This document shows, piece by piece, positions 9,527 to 19,543 of a stretch of DNA of 64,000 nucleotides. This DNA is from Calidithermus chliarophilus DSM 9957. Lineage in GTDB: Bacteria; Deinococcota; Deinococci; Deinococcales; Thermaceae. The translations under genes and the position numbers were made by a program. Position 1 is the stretch's first letter. Every line of letters starts with the position of its first letter. Location of the stretch: contig NZ_KE387027.1 in assembly GCF_000430045.1 (NCBI RefSeq), positions 863,783 through 927,782 of the forward strand, written 5' to 3'. Under the pieces are notes generated by a model. That model was given only the letters and a program-made list of their open reading frames with translations. It ran no database searches and had not been told where the DNA came from.

Positions 9527-10690
9527 ATGAAGAAAGTCGGCATCGTCGCTTTGGGCGTCCTTGCCCTGGGGCTGGCTTCGGCTCAGTCCAACGTGATCAA
9601 GATCGCCACGCAATCCCCGCTCTCGGGCGGCCAGGCTGCGCTGGGTGAACAGATCAAGCTGGGTGCCCAGCTTGCGGTGGAAGAGGCCCAGGCCCGCTTC
9701 CAGCGCTTGGGCTTCCGGCTCGAGCTGGCCCCCTACGACGACCAGGCCAACCCTGACACCGGCGTGGCCAACGCCAACCGCATCATCAACGACCCGGACA
9801 TCCTGGGCGTGGTGGGCCACCTGAACTCGGGCGTGGCCATCCCCTCGTCCGAGGTGTATGCCCGTGTCAACCTGGTGATGGTCTCCCCGGCCAACACCAA
9901 CCCCCGCGTCACCGACCGCGGGCTGTCCAACGTCAACCGCATCTGCGGCCGTGACGACGTGCAGGGCCCGGCCGGCGCCGAGTTCGCCGTGAACGACCTC
10001 AAGGCCAAGCGCATCTTCGTGCTCCACGACAAGACCGCCTACGGGCAGGGCCTGGCCGAGAACTTCCGCAAGCGGGCCCAGGCGCTCGGCGCCGAGATCC
10101 CCAACAACGCCTTCGTGGGCACCGAGGAGAAGAGCAACTTCGCCACCCTCATCACCCAGATCCAGGCCTTCCGCCCCGACCTGATCTACTTCGGCGGCAT
10201 CTACGACCAGGTGGGCCCCTTCGCCAAGCAGCTCCGCGAGCGCGGCATCCGCGCCCCCATCATGGGCGGCGACGGCCTCGACGCCAGCGAGTACGAGCGC
10301 CTGGCTGGCGCCGAAGCGGCCAAGGGCACCTACTTCACCACCGTCGCCGGCCCCATCAGCGAGTTCCCGAAGGCCGCCAAGTTCGCCCAGGACTTCCGCG
10401 CCAAGTTCGGCAAGAACGCTGAAGGCTTCGGCGTCTACGCCTACGACTCGGCCAACGTCATCATCAACGCCATCGAGACCGCCATCAAGCAGAGCGGCGG
10501 CAAGAAGCCTAGCCGCCAGCTCGTCTCCCAGCGCGTGCGCCTGGTGAACCTCGACGGCCTGACCGGCAAGATCTCCTTCAACTCCAAGGGCGACATCAAG
10601 GTGGCCGACTACTTCGTCATCCACCTCGAGAGCGGCAAGTACGCCGAGCAGAAGCTGGTGAAGAAGGTTTCGGTCGCCGCACCGCGCTAA
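9527..10690 (+). CDS. branched-chain amino-acid ABC transporter substrate-binding protein
   Basis: Periplasmic LivK/J-type receptor, 387 aa. ATG 9527 follows AGGAGGATCGG and opens a signal peptide MKKVGIVALGVLALGLASAQ without a lipobox, so the protein is soluble. The periplasmic-binding fold (Peripla_BP_6) shows IATQSPLSGGQAALGEQIKLGAQLA (cite: SPLSGGQAALGEQIK), LELAPYDDQANPD, GVVGHLNSGVAIPSSEVYA and the central AYGQGLAENFRKRAQ. It delivers Leu/Ile/Val (or related amino acids) to LivHM. A strong terminator follows it, separating this highly expressed receptor from livHMGF. Confidence 0.93.
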   Translation: MKKVGIVALGVLALGLASAQSNVIKIATQSPLSGGQAALGEQIKLGAQLAVEEAQARFQRLGFRLELAPYDDQANPDTGVANANRIINDPDILGVVGHLNSGVAIPSSEVYARVNLVMVSPANTNPRVTDRGLSNVNRICGRDDVQGPAGAEFAVNDLKAKRIFVLHDKTAYGQGLAENFRKRAQALGAEIPNNAFVGTEEKSNFATLITQIQAFRPDLIYFGGIYDQVGPFAKQLRERGIRAPIMGGDGLDASEYERLAGAEAAKGTYFTTVAGPISEFPKAAKFAQDFRAKFGKNAEGFGVYAYDSANVIINAIETAIKQSGGKKPSRQLVSQRVRLVNLDGLTGKISFNSKGDIKVADYFVIHLESGKYAEQKLVKKVSVAAPR

Positions 10691-10703
10691 ACCTTCAAAA
10701 GCT

Positions 10704-10734
10704 AAAGGGTGGCCCGAGGGCCACCCCTTTTTAT
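10704..10734 (+). terminator. terminator after livK
   Basis: GGGTGGCCC - GA - GGGCCACCC with TTTTTATT tail, directly after the livK stop. It separates livK from the livHMGF unit. Confidence 0.88.
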
Positions 10735-10941
10735 TGACGTGGTACAAAATGCATGTAGGCCGGTCTGGCCAGAGGTGCTCCAGGCAATCGGGGTGGGCGG
10801 AAACCCGCCTTAACCCTTTAAGTATGCCCCCCTTTCCGTCTTAAAAAGAGTAAAATGGGCCGCTGAAAGCCTTAGAATCCAGCTTTTCGTCGGCGCGGGC
10901 TCGGCTTACACTTTGCCACGTCACCAAGGAGAGGGATAACC

Positions 10942-11022
10942 GTGAAAGGCCTGAACTGTCATGTGCGGGTAAGAACTTTCCCCGCCCGTGTATATTCTTT
11001 AGGGGAGTTAACCCACACCTGA
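10942..11022 (+). CDS. possible 26-codon leader ORF upstream of livH
   Basis: A GTG start at 10942 is preceded by AAGGAGAGGG at ideal spacing. The frame (MKGLNCHVRVRTFPARVYSL then GELTHT) ends TGA at 11022, 26 bases before livH. Leu and Val codons are present but not in a run, so classical amino-acid attenuation is not evident. It may couple translation into livH or be a chance ORF. The rest of the 358-base gap (10691-11048) holds the livK terminator and a weak TACACT -10 near 10910. Confidence 0.35.
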   Translation: MKGLNCHVRVRTFPARVYSLGELTHT

Positions 11023-11048
11023 CAGTGCTGCGTAAAAGGAGGCTCGTT

Positions 11049-12007
11049 TTGCTCGAAGGACTCTTAGCCCTGCTGCCCCAGGTGATCTTCGACGGATTGC
11101 TGCTGGGGTTTGTTTACGCCATGATCGCCCTGGGTTACACCATGGTCTACGGTGTGCTCGAGCTGATCAACTTTGCCCACTCGGAGATCTTCATGATCGG
11201 CGCAGTGGTGGGGGTGGAGGTCTTCCGCTACCTCGCCCCGGTGATCCCCAACGGCGTCGTGGTCCTGGTGCTCGCGCTGATCCTGGGGGCCATCATCTCC
11301 GGCGTGATGGCGATGATCGTGGAGCGGCTGGCCTACCGCCCGCTGCGCGCCCGCGGGACCACCAACCGGCTGGTCCCCCTCATCACGGCCATCGGCGTCT
11401 CCTTCGTCCTGCAGGACCTGGTGCGCCTGGTGGAGGGCATCTGGCACAACGAGTTCAAGCTCCAGATGCGCCTGATCCCGCCCCTCGACGGCAACTTCAC
11501 CTTCCTGACCGTCTTCATCCAGTACAAAGCCCTCATCCTGATCCTGGTCTCGCTGCTGATGCTCGTGGGGCTGAACTACCTCGTCAACCGCACCAAGCTG
11601 GGCACCGCCATCCGCGCCGTGGCGCAGGACATGAACACCGCCCGGTTGATGGGCATCAACCCCGACGTGATCATCTCCCGCACCTTCCTCATCGGCGGGG
11701 CGCTGGGCGGGGTGGCCGGGGTGTTGTTCGCCGTGCAGTACAGCACCATCGACCCCTACGTGGGCTTCCTGCCGGGCCTCAAGGCCTTCACCGCCGCCGT
11801 GCTGGGGGGGATCGGCAACATCACGGGGGCCATGGTGGGCGGGCTGGTGCTGGGGCAGATGGAGACCCTGGCGGGCACCTACCTGCCCACGCTCACCGGG
11901 GGTAACTTCGGCACCGAGTACAAGGACGTGATCGCCTTCCTGATCCTGATCCTGCTGCTGCTCTTCCGCCCGCAGGGTCTGTTGGGTCAGGTGGTCAAGG
12001 AGAAGGT

Positions 12008-12011
<4 letters not shown>
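11049..12011 (+). CDS. livH: branched-chain amino-acid ABC permease LivH
   Basis: Inner-membrane permease, 320 aa from the proposed TTG start. TTG 11049 is chosen because AAGGAGG lies 6 bases upstream; a longer start at GTG 11025 would put that Shine-Dalgarno inside the gene. The opening LLPQVIFDGLLLGFVYAMIA and MVYGVLELINFAHSEIFMIG are classic LivH. About eight hydrophobic helices follow, with the cytoplasmic coupling segment AVAQDMNTARLMGINPD around residues 190-206. It overlaps livM by ATGA, so the two are translationally coupled. Confidence 0.95.
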
Positions 12012-13377
<1,366 letters not shown>

Positions 13378-13381
<4 letters not shown>

Positions 13382-14184
13382 GCGCCACCGCAGTCGCCAG
13401 CGCCCTCGAGGTGCAGTCCGTCTCCAAGAGCTTCGGCGGGCTGAAGGCGGTCAACGACGTCAGCCTCACCGTCCGCCCGGGCGAGATCTTCTCGGTGATC
13501 GGGCCCAACGGGGCGGGGAAGACCACCTTCTTCAACCTGCTCACCGGCATCTACGAGCCCGACGAGGGGAGCGTGCGCTTCTTCGGCAAGGACATCACCG
13601 GGATGTCGCCCGACAAGGTCGCGGCGCAGGGCATCGGCCGCACCTTCCAGAACATCCGCCTCTTCGCCGCGATGACCGTGCTGGAGAACGTGCTCATCGG
13701 GCACCACATCCACACCCACAGCAGCTACCTCGACGCCATGCTGCGCACCCCGCGCCACCTCGAGGCCGAGCGCCGGGCCAAGGAGCGGGCCATGGAACTG
13801 CTCGACTACATGGGCCTAGCCCGCCGGGCGGGCGAGCTCGCCACCAGCCTGCCCTATGGCGAGCAGCGCCGCCTGGAGATCGCCCGGGCGCTGGCCTTGG
13901 AGCCCAAGCTGCTCTTCCTCGACGAGCCCGCCGCGGGCATGAACCCGCAGGAGACCGACCGGCTCAAGGAGGACGTGCGCCGCCTGCGCAAGGAGCTGGG
14001 GCTCACCATCGTGCTCATCGAGCACGACATGAGTATGGTCATGAGCATCTCCGACCGCATCGCCGTGCTCGAGTACGGCTCCAAGATCGCCGAGGGGCTG
14101 CCCGCGGAGATCCGCACCAACACCCGCGTGATCGAGGCCTACCTGGGCAAGGGGGCCGCCGGCCAGGCAGGAGGGCGTGCATGA
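13378..14184 (+). CDS. livG: branched-chain amino-acid ABC ATPase LivG
   Basis: One of two ATPases powering LivHM, 268 aa. Walker A GPNGAGKTT, Q-loop GIGRTFQNIRLF, signature LPYGEQRRLEIARAL (LivG-type, LPYG in place of LSGG), Walker B KLLFLDEPAAGMNP and H-loop LIEHDM are all intact. The C-terminal RTNTRVIEAYLG is the family tail. Coupled by ATGA overlaps to livM and livF. Confidence 0.97.
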
Positions 14185-14894
14185 GCCTGCTCGAGCTGAA
14201 GAACATCCACACCTACTACGGCCACATCCACGCCCTCAAGGGCATCTCGCTCACGGTCAAGGAAGGGGAGATCGTGACCCTGATCGGGGCCAACGGGGCG
14301 GGCAAGAGCACCACGCTGCGCACCATCAGCGGCATGGTCAAGCCCCGCAGCGGCGAAGTGCTCTACCAGGGCAAACCCGTCCAGCGCGTGCCCGCCGAGC
14401 AGATTGTCTCGATGGGCATCGGCCACGTCCCCGAGGGGCGGCGCATCTTCCCCCGCCTGACCGTCGAGGAGAACCTCGAGATCGGCGCCTACCTGCTCAA
14501 CGACAAGAAGCTGGTCGAGGAGCGCAAGCAGATCGGCTTCCAGCTCTTCCCCCGCCTCTACGAGCGCCGCGCCCAGAAGGGCGGCACCCTCTCCGGCGGC
14601 GAGCAGCAGATGCTGGCCATCGCCCGTGCGCTGATGCAAGACCCCAAGCTGCTGCTGATGGACGAGCCCAGCATGGGCCTCGCCCCCGTGCTCGTGGACT
14701 TCATCTTCGAGACCATCCAGAACCTCAACAGGTCCGGCAAGACCATCCTGCTCGTCGAGCAGAACGCCCGCATCGCCCTGCAGATCGCCCACCGCGGCTA
14801 CGTGCTGCAGACCGGCGAGCTCACCCTCAGCGGCCCCGCCGCCGACCTCGCCGCCAAGCCCGAGGTGCAGGCAGCCTACCTGGGCGGTCACTAA
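14181..14894 (+). CDS. livF: branched-chain amino-acid ABC ATPase LivF
   Basis: Second ATPase of the Liv importer, 237 aa. Walker A GANGAGKST, Q-loop region GIGHVPEGRRIFPRLTVEEN, signature LSGGEQQMLAIARAL, Walker B LLLMDEPSMGLAP and H-loop (here Gln, LLVEQNA, as in LivF generally). Last gene of livHMGF; a strong terminator follows 22 bases later. Confidence 0.97.
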   Translation: MSLLELKNIHTYYGHIHALKGISLTVKEGEIVTLIGANGAGKSTTLRTISGMVKPRSGEVLYQGKPVQRVPAEQIVSMGIGHVPEGRRIFPRLTVEENLEIGAYLLNDKKLVEERKQIGFQLFPRLYERRAQKGGTLSGGEQQMLAIARALMQDPKLLLMDEPSMGLAPVLVDFIFETIQNLNRSGKTILLVEQNARIALQIAHRGYVLQTGELTLSGPAADLAAKPEVQAAYLGGH

Positions 14895-14916
14895 CGAGGT
14901 CGCCGATAACCGATAG

Positions 14917-14954
14917 CCGAGGGGCGACCCCGCGGGGTCGCCCCTCGGGTTTTT
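14917..14954 (+). terminator. terminator of livHMGF
   Basis: A 14-bp GC stem (CCGAGGGGCGACCC / GGGTCGCCCCTCGG, CGCG loop) is followed by GTTTTT. Confidence 0.9.
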
Positions 14955-15027
14955 GGCCCCCATGCCCAGGCCTGCGCTCTCAGTTTCGAGAGCACAAGAG
15001 GGCGCTATTCCTATTGCTAACGTTGGG

Positions 15028-15080
15028 CATCTAGCTATCAGCTATCGGCGTTCAGCGTTTGACGTTCGACAATTGACATC
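15028..15080 (+). repeat. short heptad repeat fragment (module G)
   Basis: CTATCAGCTATCGGCG followed by degenerate GTTCAGCGTTTGACGTTCGAC heptads. It sits between the livF terminator and the convergent permease gene. Confidence 0.65.
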
Positions 15081-15086
15081 CCCGGC

Positions 15087-15866
15087 TCAGCTCGAGGCCG
15101 ACGTGTAACTCCGCAGCGCCAGCCGCCAGAAGAAGCGCGAGAAGGCGAACAGGACCAGCATCAGGCCCAGCGCGACCAGCAGGGTGTTCAGGCTGGCCCG
15201 GCCCAGCGCGGCCTCGGCGGGTACGGTGGTGAGGAAGGCCACCGGAACGACGAAGCTGAAGAAGAGGCGGTACAGGGCGGGGAAGGCCTGGATGGGGTAG
15301 CGGCCGGCCTCGAGCAGCGAGCGCAGCACCTCGGTGGTGTTGCCCACCTTGACGAACCAGATGCTGGTGGTGCCCAGGATGAACCACAGCGCGTAGAGGA
15401 TGAAGCCGGCCACCCCCAGGAAGGCCAGGCCGGCGAGGTGCTCCAAAGGCCCGAAGCCCAGCCGGAACCCGGCATAAAGCCACACGCCCAGCCCGAACAG
15501 CAGGTCGGGGAGGCCCCAGGGCGAGAGCATGCGGGTGGAGAGCCAGAATTGGCTATCGACGGGCTTGAGCAGCACGAAGTCGAGGGTGCCCTGCTGCACC
15601 TGCTGCACGATGCGGTTGAGGTTGGGCTGGAAGAGCGTCCCGGCCAGCCCTTGCAGCGCGGTGAAGGCGCCCAGCACCAGCAGGGCCTCCTCGAGCCGCC
15701 ACCCCCCGGGGCGGTAGCCGCCCTGGTACAGCAGCGAGAGGCTGAACACGCTCCCCACCAGCAGCCCGATAGCGGAGAGCGTCGCCAGGAAGAAGTTCCC
15801 CCGGTACTCCAGCTCGGCCGCGATGGCGCTGCCCCAGAACTGCCTGAGCACCCGCAGATGGCGCAT
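15087..15866 (-). CDS. ABC-2 type permease, DUF990 family (second permease)
   Basis: Six-helix membrane protein, 259 aa, resembling the uncharacterised ABC-2 permeases of the COG3694/COG4587 pair. It opens with MRHLRVLRQFWGSAIAAELE (an amphipathic elbow helix), then FFLATLSAIGLLVGSVFSLS. The cytoplasmic segment QVQQGTLDFVLLKPVDSQFW is the family hallmark (G-LD-LLKP). It probably works with the similar permease at 17675-18463 and the ATPase at 21282-22286, which lie on the same strand but are separated by other genes. Substrate unknown. Confidence 0.85.
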   Translation of the reverse strand: MRHLRVLRQFWGSAIAAELEYRGNFFLATLSAIGLLVGSVFSLSLLYQGGYRPGGWRLEEALLVLGAFTALQGLAGTLFQPNLNRIVQQVQQGTLDFVLLKPVDSQFWLSTRMLSPWGLPDLLFGLGVWLYAGFRLGFGPLEHLAGLAFLGVAGFILYALWFILGTTSIWFVKVGNTTEVLRSLLEAGRYPIQAFPALYRLFFSFVVPVAFLTTVPAEAALGRASLNTLLVALGLMLVLFAFSRFFWRLALRSYTSASS

Positions 15867-15930
15867 CGGCCGCAGTCTACTCCATCGGGGGCGTTGAATT
15901 TCGGGCTCAGGCTCTCCAAGCTGGAGGCCG

Positions 15931-16974
15931 ATGACCCCGCCCGACTCCGGCTTCGCCCGGCTTTCCCACCGGGCGCAGGTTCTGCGCCTGCGCCGGCTGG
16001 CCCGGGCCGCGCTCGAGCACTACGACCTCGAGGTGCGCCGCCTCGCCCTGCTCCAGCACAGCTACAACACCATCTTCCGGGTCTGGGCCGCCGACGGGCA
16101 GCGCTACGTGCTGCGGGTCAACCTGCCCGGGGTGCGCCGCCTCGAGCAGATCCGGGCCGAGATGGCCTGGCTGGCCGCGCTGCGCCGCGACACCGGCCTC
16201 CAGGTCCCGAGGCCGGTGCCCAACCGCTCGGGCGAGCTCGTCACCACGGCCCACGCCCCCGGCGTGCCCGAGCCGCGCCACTGCGCCCTCTTCGGCTGGC
16301 TGAGCGGCCCGCTGCTGGCCGAGCGGCTCACGCCCGAAAACCTCGAGCAGCTCGGGGAGATCACCGCCCTCCTGCACCGGCACGCCCGCTCCTTCGCGCT
16401 GCCGCCGGGCGCCGGGCTCGACCCCCTGGACTGGCCGCGCTTCCACCTCGCCCCCTTCGCGCTGTTCGAGCCCGAGTACCGCCAGTGGATGCCGCCCGCG
16501 CGGCGGCGCCTGTTCGAGATGGGCCTCGAGCACGTACGGCAGGGGCTCGAGCGCCTGTGGTCCTCGGGTGTGCCCATCCCGCTCCACGCCGACCTGCACC
16601 AGCTCAACCTCAAGCTCTGGCGCGGCCGGCTGGCCGTGCTCGACTTCGACGACTGCGCGCTGGGCTTCCCCGTGCAGGACATCGGGATCACCCTCTACTA
16701 CCTGAGCCGCCACCCCGAGTACCCCGCGCTGCGGGCGGCCCTCGAGCGCGGCTACCGCCGGGTGGGGGAGTGGCCCGAGACCGAGGCCGGCCAGGTCGAG
16801 ACCCTGATCACCGGGCGGGCCATCCAGCTCGCCAACCTGGTGACGGTCTCGCCCAACCCCCAGTGGCGCAAGGCCGCGCCGGCCTTCCTCGAGCGCACCG
16901 AGGCCCGCCTGCGCGAGCACCTATCGCGTTTCCCACAAACACCCGCCGGGCCCGGCGGGTGTTTTACCCCGTAG
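15931..16974 (+). CDS. phosphotransferase, APH / homoserine-kinase-II-like family
   Basis: Small-molecule kinase with the aminoglycoside-phosphotransferase fold, 347 aa. The N-lobe has VLRVNLPGVR (ATP-binding Lys is replaced by Arg/Val context) and EMAWLAALRRDTGLQVP. The catalytic loop is LHADLHQLNLKLW and the metal-binding motif LDFDDCALGFPVQD (Asp ligands). The substrate cannot be deduced; homoserine, choline-like and aminoglycoside substrates are all possible in this fold. The last 12 codons run through a perfect terminator palindrome, so the 3' end of the reading frame may be longer than the functional protein. Confidence 0.85.
   Translation: MTPPDSGFARLSHRAQVLRLRRLARAALEHYDLEVRRLALLQHSYNTIFRVWAADGQRYVLRVNLPGVRRLEQIRAEMAWLAALRRDTGLQVPRPVPNRSGELVTTAHAPGVPEPRHCALFGWLSGPLLAERLTPENLEQLGEITALLHRHARSFALPPGAGLDPLDWPRFHLAPFALFEPEYRQWMPPARRRLFEMGLEHVRQGLERLWSSGVPIPLHADLHQLNLKLWRGRLAVLDFDDCALGFPVQDIGITLYYLSRHPEYPALRAALERGYRRVGEWPETEAGQVETLITGRAIQLANLVTVSPNPQWRKAAPAFLERTEARLREHLSRFPQTPAGPGGCFTP
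16938..16966. terminator. bidirectional terminator overlapping the kinase 3' end
   Basis: A perfect 26-base palindrome with 13-bp arms, AACACCCGCCGGG / CCCGGCGGGTGTT, followed by TTA. It lies within the last codons of the plus-strand kinase gene and ahead of the convergent pdxH stop. Confidence 0.85.
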
Positions 16975-16994
16975 GGGTATTCGTGGGAACCGCT

Positions 16995-17630
16995 CTAGGG
17001 CGCTAAGCGCTCGATCCGCCAGCCCTCGCCGGGCTCGAGGCGGTAGGCGAAGCGGTCGTGCAGGCGGTTCTTGCGGCCCTGCCAGAACTCGAAGTAGTCG
17101 GGCTCGAGGCGGTAGCCGCCCCAGTGCTCGGGCCGGGGGATGCGCTCGGGGTACTGGCGCGTGAGCTCGGCGATGCGCTCCATGAGCCACTCGCGCGAGG
17201 GGATGGGCTCGCTTTGCGGGCTGCTGGCGGAGCCGGCCTGGCTTTCATAGGGGCGGCTGGCGAAGTAGGCGTCGGAGAGCTCGGGCTCCAGCCGGTGTAC
17301 CCGGCCCTCGACCCGCACCTGGCGCTCGAGCTCGGGCCACCAGAAGTTCAGGGCGGCGTAGGGGTTGTGCTCCAGGTCGCGCCCTTTGCGGCTGCGGTAG
17401 TTGGTGTAGAACACCAGCCCCGCCGGGGAGTGGCCGCGCAGCAGCACCACCCGGCTGCTGGGGCGCCCGTCCGGCCCGACCGTGGAGAGGGTCATGCCGT
17501 GGGGCTCCTTGAGCCGGGCGTCGAGGGCGGCCTCGAGCCACTGCCCGAACTCGACGAAGGGGTCTTGGGAGAGGTCGGAGAGCTCGAGGCTGCCCTTGGT
17601 GTACTCGTAGCGCAATCTCTCGATGTCCAC
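16995..17630 (-). CDS. pdxH: pyridoxamine/pyridoxine 5'-phosphate oxidase
   Basis: FMN-dependent enzyme that makes pyridoxal 5'-phosphate, 211 aa (family about 215). Motifs: GRPSSRVVLLRG and YTNYRSRKGRDLEHNPYAAL (FMN phosphate binding), FWWPELERQVRVEGRV, YFASRPYESQAGSASSPQS, and the C-terminal WGGYRLEPDYFEFWQGR and LHDRF. GTG 17630 is chosen as start by family length; TTG 17639, with GGGCGG upstream, would add three residues. The frame stays open far upstream (to 18731), but that stretch overlaps another gene and is not a fusion. Confidence 0.93.
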   Translation of the reverse strand: MDIERLRYEYTKGSLELSDLSQDPFVEFGQWLEAALDARLKEPHGMTLSTVGPDGRPSSRVVLLRGHSPAGLVFYTNYRSRKGRDLEHNPYAALNFWWPELERQVRVEGRVHRLEPELSDAYFASRPYESQAGSASSPQSEPIPSREWLMERIAELTRQYPERIPRPEHWGGYRLEPDYFEFWQGRKNRLHDRFAYRLEPGEGWRIERLAP

Positions 17631-17674
17631 GAGAGGCAATTTACCGCCCTGGCACGGGTACGATTTTCCCCGCA

Positions 17675-18463
17675 CTAAGCCCCCATCCCCGAGAACTGCT
17701 TGAGGCCCCTGCGCCACAGCCAGCGGTTGAGGACCAGGAAAACCACCCCCCACGCGCCCAGCACCACGAATCCCTGAACCAGGTCCACCGGGATGCCCGC
17801 CAGGATGGAGGCCGGGAAGTAGACGAGGTAGGGGAAGGGCGTGAGGAAGGCGATCTGCCGCACGACCTCGGGGAATACGTCCAGCGGAGCGATGAGGCCC
17901 GAGAGGAAGAGGTAGAGGATGAACCAGCCCTCCTCGACGGCGGCCGCCCGCTCGATCCAGAAGGACAGCAGCGCGAAGGTGTACTGCATCAGGAAGCGCA
18001 GCATGAACGCGGCGAGCGCCGTAAAAATACCCAGCAGCAGGTCGCCCCACTCCGGCGCGAAGCGGGCCGGGGGGTAGATCAGCACGAACAGCGCCACCAG
18101 CATGACCGCGAAGGGAAAACGGGTGATCCGCTCGGCCAGGTGAGCCATCAGGTGTTCCCAGTAGGGGTCGATGGGCCGCAGTAGCTTGAAGGACAGCCGC
18201 CCCTGCACCACGTCCTGCTCGAACTCCCAGATCACCCACACCACGCTGAGCTGCCGCACGACGAACACGCACAGGAAGTAGCGGGCCATCTCCTGCGAGC
18301 TCAGCGCGAAGGTCCCGCCCTCGGCGGCCTGCGTCCACACGCCCATCAGGATCAGGGGCAGCGCCGTCGCCAGCGCCCACAAGAACACCTCGGCGCGGTA
18401 CTCGAGCATCAGCGCGATCTGGGCCTGGAGGAGGGCTTTGAGTTTGCGCGTCATTGTGGTCAT
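17675..18463 (-). CDS. ABC-2 type permease, DUF990 family (first permease)
   Basis: Membrane protein of 262 aa with six hydrophobic helices. It starts MTTMTRKLKALLQAQIALML and has EFEQDVVQGRLSFKLLRPID, the same G-L-x-LLRP signature seen in the other ABC-2 permease of this region. ATG 18463 is chosen; ATG 18454 is an alternative three codons in. pdxH follows 44 bases downstream on the same strand. The likely partners are the permease at 15087-15866 and the ATPase at 21282-22286. Confidence 0.85.
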   Translation of the reverse strand: MTTMTRKLKALLQAQIALMLEYRAEVFLWALATALPLILMGVWTQAAEGGTFALSSQEMARYFLCVFVVRQLSVVWVIWEFEQDVVQGRLSFKLLRPIDPYWEHLMAHLAERITRFPFAVMLVALFVLIYPPARFAPEWGDLLLGIFTALAAFMLRFLMQYTFALLSFWIERAAAVEEGWFILYLFLSGLIAPLDVFPEVVRQIAFLTPFPYLVYFPASILAGIPVDLVQGFVVLGAWGVVFLVLNRWLWRRGLKQFSGMGA

Positions 18464-18496
18464 CGTATCGTCGAGGGGGGGTGGGGTGTCGAGGGG

Positions 18497-18641
18497 GGAT
18501 AGCGGGGCGCGGGTCGTGCGTCCTGCGCCCGGCGTCGTACGTCGTACGCCAAACGCAAGACGCCAAACGCAAGACGCAAGACGCCAAACGCAAGACGCAA
18601 AACGCAAGACGCCAAACGCAAGACGCCTTGGCCCTCGGCCC
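18497..18641 (-). repeat. composite heptad repeat, reverse copy (F-E)
   Basis: GTCGTACGTCGTACG followed by about eleven uninterrupted heptads CCAAACG/CAAGACG/CAAAACG. Modules C and D are absent. It lies between the divergent permease gene and the gene starting at 18730. Confidence 0.85.
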
Positions 18642-18716
18642 TGCACCCTCGACGCAGCCCGGGGGTGCTTGCGCCCCTCCACTCGTCGGTGGACAGCGGT
18701 TTTGCCCTTGAGGAAC

Positions 18717-18722
18717 TATCAT
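18717..18722 (+). promoter_or_regulatory. -10 hexamer, leaderless type
   Basis: TATCAT ends 7 bases before ATG 18730; no Shine-Dalgarno is present. Confidence 0.4.
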
Positions 18723-18729
18723 TAGGCCC

Positions 18730-19344
18730 ATGCGGCAGTGGATCCGGAATTATTACGCCAGGGCTCTGGCGCGGCCGGGCATTCCCTGGCTGGTGGTGCT
18801 GGGGGCGTGCGTGCTCGAGGCCCTCGCCTTCGGGCTGATGACGCGGCAGTTTTACCTGGCTCTGCCGGGTGGGCAGGGCGAGGTTTTCCGCCAGGTCTTC
18901 GGCGAATTCCTGGCGCGGGTGGTCACCTTCGCCTGGGTGCCGCTCGTCTTCATGTTCGTCGCGGGCTTCGACAACAAGCCCTTCGCGGTCTTCGCCCACA
19001 GCAGCCGCCTGTTCCTGGCCTTCGCCGCGCTCATGCTGCTGTGGGCGTGGCTTTTCCCCGTTCCCATCACCTGGCCGCTCGACCCCGACCGCAAGGCCTC
19101 GCTCATCACCTTCGACGAGAATTACCGCCATCTCGTCAGCAGCCCCGGCTACCTCGCGTTCCGCCTGGGCGTGCCGCTGGTGATGCTCGCGCAGGTGTTC
19201 TCGAGCTACATCGGCCTGCAAGTCGCCGGAGCCTACGCCAACAACGCCCGCTGGGCCGTGATCGTCACGGCAGCCGTGATCGTGGTGAGCGTGCTGATCA
19301 GCCCGCAGCAGAACCCCTTCGGGCCGGAGTTCTGGGGGTCGTGA
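18730..19344 (+). CDS. multi-pass membrane protein, unknown function
   Basis: Predicted 204-aa inner-membrane protein with about five helices: GIPWLVVLGACVLEALAFG, FAWVPLVFMFVAGF, LFLAFAALMLLWAWLFPV, LAFRLGVPLVMLAQVF and AVIVTAAVIVVSVLI. Between helices 3 and 4 lies a charged loop DPDRKASLITFDENYRHL. No family was recognised. It is monocistronic, divergent from the ABC-2 permease gene, and followed by a repeat copy. Confidence 0.7.
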   Translation: MRQWIRNYYARALARPGIPWLVVLGACVLEALAFGLMTRQFYLALPGGQGEVFRQVFGEFLARVVTFAWVPLVFMFVAGFDNKPFAVFAHSSRLFLAFAALMLLWAWLFPVPITWPLDPDRKASLITFDENYRHLVSSPGYLAFRLGVPLVMLAQVFSSYIGLQVAGAYANNARWAVIVTAAVIVVSVLISPQQNPFGPEFWGS

Positions 19345-19540
19345 GGGGGGAAGCGGGCAGCCGTCAGCCGCCAGCGGGAGGCTAGTGGCCCGTGGTGTGT
19401 GGGAATATCCCCCCTGCCCCCCTTGCTAAGGGGGGCGAAGAAGGGGCGTCTTGCGTACGACGTAGGACGTACGACGTACGACCCAGAAGTACGACCCATG
19501 CCCGGCGTCCGGCTACCGGCTATCAGCTATCGACACCCCA
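19345..19540 (+). repeat. composite heptad repeat, forward copy (A-B-D-E-F-G; no C)
   Basis: CAGCCGTCAGCCGCCAGCG, GTGGCCCGTGG, CCCCCCTTGCTAAGGGGGG, GCGTCTTGCG, GTACGACGTAGGACGTACGA and CCGGCTATCAGCTATCG, in that order. It lies between the convergent 18730 gene and glpD. Confidence 0.87.
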
Positions 19541-19543
19541 CCA

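Noticed and set aside
18551..18628. Tandem heptad array resembling a CRISPR
   Set aside because: The units are 7 nt with no spacers between them, and no cas genes are in the window; it is a simple tandem repeat within the composite repeat family.
16995..18731. Long minus-strand frame that would fuse pdxH to an upstream domain
   Set aside because: The upstream part overlaps the ABC-2 permease gene in another frame and is Arg/Gly/Pro-rich; PdxH family length and a local start support a 211-214-aa protein.
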